Assembly: GCA_017694845.1 (NCBI GenBank)
Contig: JADIMI010000066.1
Coordinates: 1-64,000 of the forward strand
Reading direction: 5' to 3'
Length of the DNA: 64,000 bases
From: Candidatus Cryptobacteroides intestinavium
GTDB taxonomy: Bacteria; Bacteroidota; Bacteroidia; Bacteroidales; UBA932
This document shows, in pieces, positions 27,295-35,207 of this stretch (positions within the stretch are counted from its first letter, which is position 1; each line of letters begins with the position of its first letter). The translations under genes were made by a program, and so were the position numbers. Below the pieces are notes generated by a model. The model saw only the letters and a program-made list of their open reading frames with translations. It had not been told where the DNA came from and ran no database searches.

Positions 27295-30200
27295 TTAGAA
27301 TCCGAACTTAAGGGTTAAAGTGAACTGACGTGCAAGAGGAGACGACACTCCGCCGGAGAAATAATATTCCGGATCCTGACCGCCCAGAGCCTTGTCGGAA
27401 TAGATAAGGAACGGGTTGGTCACCTGCAGCTTCAGTGACAGGTTATCAAACTTCGCCTTGCTGATCAAAGCCTTAGGGAATGAATAGGTAAGCGATATCT
27501 CCTTCATTCGGATAAAGTCACCCTTCGCAACCCTGGCAGATGAATAGTTGTACAGGTTATATCCGGTACGGAGATCGGACGAACCGTATTCCTGAATCTG
27601 ACGCGAGCTCGCTATGACAGGTATATCGGTCGTATTCTCGTCCCCGGAAACCATCCAGCGGTTCTTGAACTCTCCGGACATGGCATAGAAATCGGAATAT
27701 TCGGACTTGAAGATCTGATTGAGCCTGATGACATTGCCGAATCCGTAGGTCATGAAGATGTTCAGACGGAAGTTCTTCCAGGTGAAGGTATTTCCGAAAC
27801 CTCCGGTGTAGATCGGGTCGGTAGGACCTTCATATTTCAGGGTATTCAGTACCTCAAGTTCCGTATCCTGGAAATCGAGGGAACCGTAATTGGTCTTGTC
27901 ATAAGTCTGTCCTCCGTATTCGAATACAGGGAAACCTTCTGAATCAAGCCCGATAAACGGGATCGAGAAGAGGGAATACGGAGCATAGCCTTCGAGGTTG
28001 TAACCTGTTCCCGATACGAGATTCATAGTATTCGCATCAGTCGAGAGGTTGGTAATCTTCTGCTCGCTCCAGGAGAATGTAAGGTCGGTTGTCCACTTGA
28101 AATTCCTCGAATCGATATTCCTTGTGGAGAGGGTGAACTCGAGACCGTTGGATTTCATATCCGCCACATTCGCATATTTCCAGACTTCACCGCCGACTCC
28201 AGTGGTGTTGGTACGTCCGAGAAGGTCGAAGTTGTTTCTCCAGTATGCATCAAATTCCAGATTGATCCTGTTGTTGACGAATCCGGCAGAAAGGCCGACG
28301 TTGAGTTCGTGCTTCTTCTCATATGTAAGTTCACTGTTGCCCAGCATACTTATCTGGAGTCCTGTCTCGTTGCTGTCTGCTGAAGGACGGAACGAGGTAT
28401 TGTAACTCTCTATAATGGCCGTGGCATTTGAAATCCAGTCAGGGCCTGCATCTGCCGTCAATGAATATGAAGCCCTGAAAGTAAGGTGTGACAGGGCATT
28501 GGAATTCATGTTCCTGAAGAAATCCTCCTCATGCACGTTCCATGCTGCACCGACGTTCCATGTAGGCAGCCAGCGCGCCTCCCTTGAACGGCCGAGACGG
28601 TTGGTTCCCTCATACCGGAATGTTCCGTTAAGGGAATAGCGGCCCTTATAGGAATAACTGGCCATGGCGAAGAAAGCGGCAGTCTTGCGGACCGTGTTCT
28701 CGAGAGTGAAATAATCCTCTCCCTGCTCGGAAGCCCTCTTGAAGGCGAGATAATTGAAGAAAGCCTTTTCTCCCTGATCATACTGCATACCCCAGCCTCT
28801 GAACCAGTCGTTTGACCTTCTGACCTGGGTAATCTCCATACCTCCATACAGATTGAGCAGATGGGTCTGCCTGAACTCCTTGTTCCATGTCAGGGTATTA
28901 CGGATGGTATAGCTTGGAGAGCGGTACTCCCTCTTCTCGAAGATACCTCCGTTCGGAAGGATTGTCACAGGCAGCTGGTTCAGCTGGTCAGGGTCATCGT
29001 ACAGGAACGGATTGTTCTGCTGTATGACAGCATCCGACATCTCCCTGTAGGCTCTGGCCTGGTTGGACTGGTCCTTGATATGATGCTGCATCGATGTCTG
29101 GTTGTAGCGGAAGGACGCAAGGGAATTGAAATCCAGACCCGGCACGATAGTCCATTTCAGTTCGCCCTGGAAACGGAGATCGGTGGCATTGATATCCATA
29201 TAGTTGTTTTCCAGTTCCTCGAAAATGTTGAATGAAGTATAGTTACGCACATAATCCTCATAAGGGGACATAGTACGCGACGTATTCATCGCGAAACTGA
29301 ACGGGTTGATATCGAAATCCCTGTTGACTTCACCGAATACGGCATCCACATCCTGGCTCAAGGTACCCGGGGCCTCCTGACGGCGGTAACTTCCGTTGGC
29401 AAGGAGAGTGAAACTCAGGTTGTCCAGAATCTTGAAGGTTGTATTGGCATTGAATGTATAGCGTTCCACAGAACTGCGCTCATACCAGCCCGGATCATTC
29501 ATCACGCTCAATGAAATGTAGGACGATGCCCTCTCGCTTCCCAGAGAGACACTCACGGAGTGGTTCATCATTATCGACTCCTTGAACAGCAGGTCGAACC
29601 AGTCTGTATTACAGTACTCGGCGGCACGCAGATACCGGTTCACCGCATCCTGGGTATACGGAAGACCGAACTGGCCGGTAGACTCATCATAAGTATTGAT
29701 AAGTTCGTACATCTTTCCGTACACTCCGTATTCGCTGCTCCTGAGGGTCTCGGCGAGATTGAGGAATCCCTTGTCGGCCATTTCCTGGTAGACACTCATC
29801 TGATCCTGGGAATTCATCACATTATAGTCCCCGTAGGACGGCTTGAGACGCATAGTGAACTCTCCGGTATAATTGATTCTGGCTGTACCCGGACGTCCTT
29901 TCTTGGTCGTGATGACAATCACACCTGCCATCGCCTTTGCTCCGTATATTGATGTAGCCGATCCGTCCTTAAGTATATTGATGCTCTCTATGTCATCGGA
30001 GTTAAGGCCGGCTATCGCAGAACTGATCATCGTCACGGCATCTCCGGACGACAGTTCATCCGTGTTGACTTCGGTCACATCTTCAATGATGACACCATCC
30101 ACAACCCATAGAGGCTTGGAATTTCCCAGAATGGAAGTGGCACCACGCACCCTGATCTTCGGTGCGGTACCGAAAGTAGAAGACACATTCTGGACAGAGA

Positions 30201-30645
30201 CCCCGGCAGCACGGCCTTCAAGTGACCGGCTGATATCCGCAACGCCGCTCAACATCATTTCATCGGCATCCAGTTTGTTGGATGCACCCGTAAAAAGGCG
30301 TCTGTCAATGTCATTCATACCGGTCGAAACCACAGCTGCTTCAAGAGCCTCGGAATCCGGCACCAGTTCCACATTGACTACAGGAGCCACTCGCACCTCC
30401 TGCATCTGATATCCCAGATAGGATACGATAAGAGTCCCCCCCTGAGGGGCAGTCAAAGAAAAATTCCCGTCGACATCAGTCACGACTCCCACATTATCCG
30501 CCCCCGAAACCAACACCGCTGCACCGATTGCAGGTTCGCCGTTTTCGTCAACGATACGGCCACGCACATTGACCTCCTTGTCCTGTGCAAAAAGACAGGT
30601 AGCCACAAGTGCGCAGAAAATCGATAAGAAGATTTTTCTGACCAT
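27295..30645 (-). CDS. SusC/RagA-family TonB-dependent transporter
   Basis: An 1116-residue outer-membrane transporter. After the signal peptide (CLFAQDKEV) comes a carboxypeptidase-regulatory-like domain at about 25-105 (GRIVDENGEPAIGAAVLVSG), then the plug at about 115-250 with IKVRGATS-like, PLWVVDGVIIEDV and SINILKDGSATSIYGAKAM motifs, and the C-terminal 22-strand barrel ending LTLKFGF. There is no STN domain, so it is not expected to signal to an anti-sigma factor. First gene of the eight-gene operon, with a good promoter 88 bp upstream. Confidence 0.93.
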   Translation of the reverse strand: MVRKIFLSIFCALVATCLFAQDKEVNVRGRIVDENGEPAIGAAVLVSGADNVGVVTDVDGNFSLTAPQGGTLIVSYLGYQMQEVRVAPVVNVELVPDSEALEAAVVSTGMNDIDRRLFTGASNKLDADEMMLSGVADISRSLEGRAAGVSVQNVSSTFGTAPKIRVRGATSILGNSKPLWVVDGVIIEDVTEVNTDELSSGDAVTMISSAIAGLNSDDIESINILKDGSATSIYGAKAMAGVIVITTKKGRPGTARINYTGEFTMRLKPSYGDYNVMNSQDQMSVYQEMADKGFLNLAETLRSSEYGVYGKMYELINTYDESTGQFGLPYTQDAVNRYLRAAEYCNTDWFDLLFKESIMMNHSVSVSLGSERASSYISLSVMNDPGWYERSSVERYTFNANTTFKILDNLSFTLLANGSYRRQEAPGTLSQDVDAVFGEVNRDFDINPFSFAMNTSRTMSPYEDYVRNYTSFNIFEELENNYMDINATDLRFQGELKWTIVPGLDFNSLASFRYNQTSMQHHIKDQSNQARAYREMSDAVIQQNNPFLYDDPDQLNQLPVTILPNGGIFEKREYRSPSYTIRNTLTWNKEFRQTHLLNLYGGMEITQVRRSNDWFRGWGMQYDQGEKAFFNYLAFKRASEQGEDYFTLENTVRKTAAFFAMASYSYKGRYSLNGTFRYEGTNRLGRSREARWLPTWNVGAAWNVHEEDFFRNMNSNALSHLTFRASYSLTADAGPDWISNATAIIESYNTSFRPSADSNETGLQISMLGNSELTYEKKHELNVGLSAGFVNNRINLEFDAYWRNNFDLLGRTNTTGVGGEVWKYANVADMKSNGLEFTLSTRNIDSRNFKWTTDLTFSWSEQKITNLSTDANTMNLVSGTGYNLEGYAPYSLFSIPFIGLDSEGFPVFEYGGQTYDKTNYGSLDFQDTELEVLNTLKYEGPTDPIYTGGFGNTFTWKNFRLNIFMTYGFGNVIRLNQIFKSEYSDFYAMSGEFKNRWMVSGDENTTDIPVIASSRQIQEYGSSDLRTGYNLYNYSSARVAKGDFIRMKEISLTYSFPKALISKAKFDNLSLKLQVTNPFLIYSDKALGGQDPEYYFSGGVSSPLARQFTLTLKFGF

Positions 30646-30732
30646 AGGCTAGTCAAAATTTAGTTGTTAATAATATGTAACACGAAAAAATTTTTCGGGT
30701 ATTTAGTTCTCTCTGGTATAGTCGATTGCTAT

Positions 30733-30763
30733 CAAAGTTAAATACAGGTATCGAAAAATGCAA
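30733..30763 (-). promoter_or_regulatory. promoter of the SusCD-metallohydrolase operon
   Basis: On the minus strand TTG (30763-30761), a 20-nt spacer and TAACTTTG (30740-30733) match the Bacteroidetes promoter pattern. The 5' leader before the susC ATG is about 80 nt and AT-rich. The same 238-bp gap between ftsY and susC also holds the ftsY terminator. Confidence 0.7.
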
Positions 30764-30775
30764 GAAAAAAATTAT

Positions 30776-30813
30776 AAAAAAATGCCCTCTGTAACATTCC
30801 AGAGGGCATTTTT
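30776..30813 (-). terminator. terminator between ftsY and the SusCD operon
   Basis: An 11-bp perfect stem, AATGCCCTCTG (30781-30791) and CAGAGGGCATT (30800-30810), with an 8-nt loop and A/T flanks. On the minus strand it is followed by a T run, so it ends the rpmB-ftsY transcript just before the susC promoter. Confidence 0.9.
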
Positions 30814-30883
30814 AAAACGGCACTTTCAAACTTGAAGCAGAACCGGATATTTTATTTCAATTTAGAAGAGGCGCTTCGGAGCA

Positions 30884-31825
30884 TTATTTCCTGAAATCAT
30901 CCTCCGAGAAAAGAGAATTGACGAACTCCTTCCTGTCGAACACCTTGAGATCATCGACGCCTTCCCCTATCCCGATAAACTTCACAGGAATCCTGAACTG
31001 GTCGGCAATCCCGATGACTACTCCTCCTTTCGCCGATCCATCAAGCTTGGTGATGGCGATCGATGTGACATCCGTCGCCCGAGAGAACTCCTTCGCCTGC
31101 TGGAATGCATTCTGTCCGGTAGACCCATCCAGAACAAGAAGCACATCATGAGGGGCATCAGGTATGACTTTCCTCATCACGTTGCGGATCTTCGTGAGCT
31201 CGTTCATAAGGTCCACCCTGTTGTGGAGCCGGCCTGCTGTATCTATCAGCACGACATCCGCATCCTTCGCGACTGCGGAACGCACCGTATCGTAAGCCAC
31301 CGAGGCGGGGTCCGCCCCCATCCCCTGCTTCACTATATCTACTCCAGCACGCTCGGCCCAGATCGTCAGCTGATCCACAGCGGCCGCACGGAAAGTGTCC
31401 GCCGCTCCGAGAATGACCTTCTTCCCTTCCGACTTCAACCTGCTTGCGAGCTTCCCTATCGTCGTAGTCTTACCGACTCCGTTCACACCTACGACAAGAA
31501 TGACATAGGGCTTCTTCGAGAAATCGAACGGCAGCACATCTTCTATCGGAGCCGCATCATCCCTGACATCAAGCAGGGTCGCGATCTCATCCCGGAGCAT
31601 CGCCACAAGTTCGTCCAGGGAGACATACCGGTCCCTCTCCACCCTGTCCTGCAGGGCATCGACAATCTTGAGGGTGGTGTCCACCCCCATATCCGAAGCT
31701 ATAAGAGCCTCCTCGATATTATCAAGAAGGTCGTCATCGACCTTTGACTTGCCGACCACGACCCTCGTAAGACGTTCGAAGAAACTCCGTTTCGTCTTCG
31801 CTACTCCTTTATCAAATATTCCCAA
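30884..31825 (-). CDS. ftsY: signal recognition particle receptor FtsY
   Basis: The SRP receptor GTPase that docks ribosome-nascent chain complexes at the inner membrane. The helical N domain (FERLTRVVVGKSKVDDDLLD) is followed by the G domain with P-loop GVNGVGKTTTIGKLA, the DTFRAAA motif, DTAGRLHN and TKLDGSAKGG. At 313 residues it is the short form without the acidic A domain. I chose the TTG at 31825 because it gives the conserved MGIFDKGVAKTK beginning and no ATG is available there; it lies 4 bp after the DUF4295 stop. Confidence 0.96.
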   Translation of the reverse strand: MGIFDKGVAKTKRSFFERLTRVVVGKSKVDDDLLDNIEEALIASDMGVDTTLKIVDALQDRVERDRYVSLDELVAMLRDEIATLLDVRDDAAPIEDVLPFDFSKKPYVILVVGVNGVGKTTTIGKLASRLKSEGKKVILGAADTFRAAAVDQLTIWAERAGVDIVKQGMGADPASVAYDTVRSAVAKDADVVLIDTAGRLHNRVDLMNELTKIRNVMRKVIPDAPHDVLLVLDGSTGQNAFQQAKEFSRATDVTSIAITKLDGSAKGGVVIGIADQFRIPVKFIGIGEGVDDLKVFDRKEFVNSLFSEDDFRK

Positions 31826-31829
31826 GGGA

Positions 31830-31988
31830 CTATTTCTTTGCGAAGTAATCTTTCACCTTGTCTGCCTCGACAAGTTCCTCCTTGAATACGTATGCACCTG
31901 TCTTCGGAGACCTGTCCATACGGATGCATTTCACCATACTCTTTGCACCAGACTTGGCGCTGAAGGTTGCGACTGCTTTCTTTGCCAT
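31830..31988 (-). CDS. DUF4295 small protein
   Basis: A 52-residue lysine-rich protein starting MAKKAVATFSAKSGAKSMVK and ending KVKDYFAKK. It matches the DUF4295 family found in Bacteroidetes between rpmG and ftsY. Its size, charge and place directly after two ribosomal protein genes suggest a ribosome-associated protein, which is inference. The start is 12 bp after the rpmG stop. Confidence 0.85.
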   Translation of the reverse strand: MAKKAVATFSAKSGAKSMVKCIRMDRSPKTGAYVFKEELVEADKVKDYFAKK

Positions 31989-32000
31989 AATTCAATCCCT

Positions 32001-32189
32001 TTATTTGATTTCACGATGAACAGTCACTCTCTTGAGGTACGGATTATATTTCTTGCGCTCAAGACGTTCAGTCGTGTTCTTCTTGTTCTTGGTGGTAATG
32101 TATCTTGACATTCCCGGCACACCGCTTTCTCTCTGCTCTGTGCACTCAAGGATGACCTGCACCCTGTTACCTTTTGCTTTCTTTGCCAT
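32001..32189 (-). CDS. rpmG: 50S ribosomal protein L33
   Basis: The 62-residue large-subunit protein bL33. The core [32 protein letters not shown] and C-terminal RVTVHREIK are diagnostic. It is of the cysteine-poor type without the zinc-binding CxxC pairs. It lies between rpmB and the DUF4295 gene, 11 bp from rpmB, as in most Bacteroidetes. Confidence 0.96.
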   Translation of the reverse strand: MAKKAKGNRVQVILECTEQRESGVPGMSRYITTKNKKNTTERLERKKYNPYLKRVTVHREIK

Positions 32190-32200
32190 AGTGATGATAA

Positions 32201-32443
32201 TTAAACAAGGTTGACATATCCTTTCCTCTGGGCCTCCTTGATCGCGGCATCCACGCCGTTCTTTTCGATGGTCCTCATCCCTTTGCAGGATACTTTCAAT
32301 GTTATGAACCTCTGCTCTGCTTCAGACCAGAACTTCTTGGTCTTGAGGTTCAGGGCGAAAATACGCTTGGTGCGTCTCTTGGAATGGGAGACGTTGTTTC
32401 CCACCATTCTCTTCCTACCTGTTATTTGACAAACCTTTGCCAT
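32201..32443 (-). CDS. rpmB: 50S ribosomal protein L28
   Basis: The 80-residue large-subunit protein bL28. It starts [20 protein letters not shown], then [13 protein letters not shown] and the C-terminal [18 protein letters not shown]. It is the first gene of the rpmB-rpmG-DUF4295-ftsY cluster. The 74-bp gap to lepB is AT-rich and I see no complete promoter in it. Confidence 0.97.
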   Translation of the reverse strand: MAKVCQITGRKRMVGNNVSHSKRRTKRIFALNLKTKKFWSEAEQRFITLKVSCKGMRTIEKNGVDAAIKEAQRKGYVNLV

Positions 32444-32517
32444 TGTATATACTTTTTAATTATTTCAAAATTAGCGGGCTGCAAATATCGCGTAAATATT
32501 TCTAAAAAACAAGCAAA

Positions 32518-33867
32518 CTACACGAATTTGAACAGCCTGTTCCATCTGATGTTTGCGGGGAAGCTCCTGTTCCTGTCGACCGAGAACCATATCACCGCCG
32601 GCTTTCCGACTATATGGTCTTCCGGGACGAAGCCCCAGTATCTCGAATCAAGGGAATTGTGCCTGTTGTCCCCCATCATAAAATAATAGTCCTGTGCGAA
32701 TGTATAGCTCGTCACTGCCTGGCCGTTTATAAGGATGCTGCCATCTTCCCCGACTTTCAGGTCATTGTGTTCATAATCCCTGATAATCCTCTCATAAAGA
32801 GGAAGGTTGTCAAGGTCAAGACTGACCGTGGCTCCTTTGGACGGAATCCACAGAGGGCCGTAGTTGTCCCGCGTCCATCTGAAGTTCTCCGCGAACGGGA
32901 AGATCGTCAGATAGGAATCAGGATAGTCAGGAGGGAACACATCGATGTTCTCCTCGACAGACACTACGTTGGCGAATCCCTTGACGGTCTCCAGCATTGA
33001 CGCTGTCAGCGGCATCGCCGGATATCCCGGCATTTCAGGATTATACCAGAGCTCTCCGGTATTCATACCGAGCCTCTCGAGATTCTTTGAATTTATCCTC
33101 TGGCCATCAGTGATGACTGTGTAGCTGCTCTGCACGCCTTCCCATACTTCCTGCGGCTGTCCGTTGATATGTACCCTGCCGTTGATTATCTGCAGAGTGT
33201 CCCCGGCTACAGCGACGCACCTCTTGACATAATGGTCCTTCTTGTCCATCGGACGCACCTTCACAGGTCCGTAGTTGCGTATCGCATTAGCGCGGCCGCT
33301 GATCCTGCACTGCATATAATAGTCATCTGCAGGAGCCTTGGCAAGGACAGTGTCACCGTTCGGGAAGCCGAACACCACATAATCGCCTCTCTTCACGTGA
33401 CCGAACCCCTTGAGCCTTCTGTACCCGTTCTGGATAAGAGTGGAATAGGATTCCCCTCCACCGGGAAGCACGTTATGTGTAAAAGGGACAGTCAGAGGGG
33501 TCTGAGGTACCCTCGGCCCGTACGAAAGCTTGCTGACGAAGAGATGGTCTCCGGTAAGCAGAGAGCTTTCCATTGATGATGAAGGAATCTTGAATGCCTG
33601 GAAAAAGAATATGTTGATGAACGTCACGACGACTACGGCGAAGATGATGGCATCCACCCAGTCCAGAATGACATTGCGCTTCTCCCCTTCCTTGTACTCT
33701 TTCTTCCAGAAGAGCCACTTCACCTTGCACGTGATGTGATGGTCGAAAATGACGACAAGTCCGAAGAGCCACCAGTAATTCCCCAGCCAGATCACCCATA
33801 GCAGATAAAGCAAGGCCCAGAATCCGAACCTCACCCATCTGTTATGGTATAATTCCTTCAGGTTCAT
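32518..33867 (-). CDS. lepB: signal peptidase I LepB
   Basis: A 449-residue inner-membrane leader peptidase that removes signal peptides from secreted proteins. Two hydrophobic segments near the N-terminus (WALLYLLWVIWLGNYWWLFG, then IIFAVVVVTFINIFFFQAF) precede the catalytic Ser in PSSSMESSLLTGD. The Lys partner is in DHYVKRCVAVAGDTL, and the box E region is MGDNRHNSLDSRYWGFVP. It is longer than the 324-residue E. coli enzyme because of inserts in the periplasmic domain, as usual in Bacteroidetes. It starts 7 bp after rplT, so it is probably co-transcribed with the translation genes. Confidence 0.95.
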   Translation of the reverse strand: MNLKELYHNRWVRFGFWALLYLLWVIWLGNYWWLFGLVVIFDHHITCKVKWLFWKKEYKEGEKRNVILDWVDAIIFAVVVVTFINIFFFQAFKIPSSSMESSLLTGDHLFVSKLSYGPRVPQTPLTVPFTHNVLPGGGESYSTLIQNGYRRLKGFGHVKRGDYVVFGFPNGDTVLAKAPADDYYMQCRISGRANAIRNYGPVKVRPMDKKDHYVKRCVAVAGDTLQIINGRVHINGQPQEVWEGVQSSYTVITDGQRINSKNLERLGMNTGELWYNPEMPGYPAMPLTASMLETVKGFANVVSVEENIDVFPPDYPDSYLTIFPFAENFRWTRDNYGPLWIPSKGATVSLDLDNLPLYERIIRDYEHNDLKVGEDGSILINGQAVTSYTFAQDYYFMMGDNRHNSLDSRYWGFVPEDHIVGKPAVIWFSVDRNRSFPANIRWNRLFKFV

Positions 33868-33874
33868 CCCGGAA

Positions 33875-34219
33875 CTATTTCACAGAATTCACTATAGCTT
33901 CAAATGCTGCAGGATTGTTCATAGCGAGGTCTGCAAGCACCTTGCGGTTGAGGCCGATATTGTTCTTGGCCACCCTGCCCATAAACTGGGAATAGGTCAT
34001 TCCGTACTGACGTGCCGCTGCATTGATACGCTGGATCCACAGCGCACGGAAAGTACGCTTCTTAGCCTTACGGTCACGGTAAGCGTATGTGAGACCTTTC
34101 TCGTAAGTGTTCTTTGCTACTGTCCAGACATTTCTTCTGGAAAGGAAATAACCGCGTGTTCTTTTGAGAATCTTCTTGCGGCGTGCCCTTGAGGCAACTG
34201 AATTAACCGATCTTGGCAT
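33875..34219 (-). CDS. rplT: 50S ribosomal protein L20
   Basis: The 114-residue bL20, an early-assembly 23S rRNA-binding protein. It starts [19 protein letters not shown] and contains [20 protein letters not shown] and [20 protein letters not shown]. It follows rpmI and infC in the standard order. In other bacteria L20 represses its own operon by binding the mRNA; the 82-nt gap before this gene could hold such a site but I see no convincing mimic. Confidence 0.97.
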   Translation of the reverse strand: MPRSVNSVASRARRKKILKRTRGYFLSRRNVWTVAKNTYEKGLTYAYRDRKAKKRTFRALWIQRINAAARQYGMTYSQFMGRVAKNNIGLNRKVLADLAMNNPAAFEAIVNSVK

Positions 34220-34301
34220 AAATTTAACTGTTTGCTGGAGGCAGTGTCCATTGCGGAACTTCCGACTGCTTGTCCAAATTCAACTTAAAATGTGTTAACG
34301 A

Positions 34302-34496
34302 CTAGATTGCGAGCAGGCTCTTGACCCTCTTTACATCGACCTTGTCGATAAGTCCGACGTGAGTCAGGTTCCTTTTCTGCTTCTTCGTCTTCTTGGTGAG
34401 GATATGGCTCTTGTAAGCGTGTTTCCTCTTGATCTTTCCCGTTCCGGTAAGCGTGAAACGCTTTTTTGAACCGGAGTTGGTCTTCATCTTTGGCAT
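34302..34496 (-). CDS. rpmI: 50S ribosomal protein L35
   Basis: The 64-residue bL35: [14 protein letters not shown] at the N-terminus, [20 protein letters not shown] in the middle. Lies between infC and rplT, as in most bacteria. Confidence 0.97.
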   Translation of the reverse strand: MPKMKTNSGSKKRFTLTGTGKIKRKHAYKSHILTKKTKKQKRNLTHVGLIDKVDVKRVKSLLAI

Positions 34497-34547
34497 AGTT
34501 AAATTTTTTAACTGTTAATAAATATATGTATCCGTAATCACGACGGA

Positions 34548-35159
34548 CTATTTCTTCTTCGATACAGGAGCGATCATCATTATCATCCTCTTGCCCTCGA
34601 GCTTCGGCATCTGTTCAGCCCGCCCGTACTCCTCGAGTTCTACAGCGAAACGGAGAAGGAGCTTCTCCCCCTGTTCCGAATAGAGGATCGACCGTCCCTT
34701 GAAGAACACCGATGCCTTCACCTTGGAACCTTCCTGCAGGAACTCGATTGCGTGCTTGAGCTTGAACTGGAAGTCATGCTCATCCGTATTCGGACCGAAA
34801 CGTATCTCCTTGATGACGATCTTCGCCGAATTGGACTTCATCTCCTTTGCCTTCTTCTTCTGCTGGTACAGATATTTCTGGTAGTCGATGATCCTGCACA
34901 CAGGAGGGTCAGCCTTGGCAGTTATCTCCACAAGGTCGAGGCCGAGTTCATCAGCCATCCTTACGGCCTGTGAAATAGAATAGATCCCTGGCTCCGCGAT
35001 ATTGTCCCCTACGAGACGTACCTGGGATGCCGTGATCTCCCCGTTGATTCTCAATCCGTCCTCATCCTTCTTCATACGGTTGGGACGACCGCCCTGCTGG
35101 CTCTGGTTTGGTCTCGGACCATTGAAGCGCGGGCCGGATGGTTTGAATGGTGCTGCGAT
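34548..35159 (-). CDS. infC: translation initiation factor IF-3, apparent ATC start
   Basis: IF-3 binds the 30S subunit and checks the start codon. The N-domain (RINGEITASQVRLVGDNIAEPGIYSI-type, read in two pieces RINGEITASQVRLVGDN and GIYSISQAVRMADELGLDLV), PPVCRIIDYQKYLYQQKKK linker and C-domain (IRFGPNTDEHDFQFKLKHA, KVKASVFFKGRSILYSEQGE) are all present. The first ATG in frame (35075) would give 175 residues but has no ribosome binding site close by. In frame between the upstream TAG and that ATG there is no ATG, GTG or TTG; the only near-cognate codon is ATC at 35159, placed 8 nt after AGGAGG. I therefore call 203 residues with a disordered Gly/Pro/Gln-rich N-terminus. The start is inferred, not proven. 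Confidence 0.9.
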   Translation of the reverse strand: MAAPFKPSGPRFNGPRPNQSQQGGRPNRMKKDEDGLRINGEITASQVRLVGDNIAEPGIYSISQAVRMADELGLDLVEITAKADPPVCRIIDYQKYLYQQKKKAKEMKSNSAKIVIKEIRFGPNTDEHDFQFKLKHAIEFLQEGSKVKASVFFKGRSILYSEQGEKLLLRFAVELEEYGRAEQMPKLEGKRMIMMIAPVSKKK

Positions 35160-35167
35160 AGCGCTGT

Positions 35168-35173
35168 CCTCCT
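35168..35173 (-). promoter_or_regulatory. strong Shine-Dalgarno before infC
   Basis: A perfect AGGAGG on the minus strand, 8 nt before an ATC codon. Shine-Dalgarno sequences are rare in Bacteroidetes, so this one stands out and supports initiation at ATC. The known non-AUG start of infC in other bacteria makes IF-3 repress its own translation. Confidence 0.7.
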
Positions 35174-35207
35174 AAGTTTTAGTTTATTGTTCCTGTTATA
35201 TATAAGG

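Noticed and set aside
32444..32517. Promoter before rpmB
   Set aside because: A TATTTGC stretch is near but does not fit TAnnTTTG and has no -33 partner at the right distance.
34220..34301. Possible L20 autoregulatory leader between rpmI and rplT
   Set aside because: Only a short interrupted stem (34241-34245 with 34265-34269) is visible; no convincing mimic of the 23S rRNA site.
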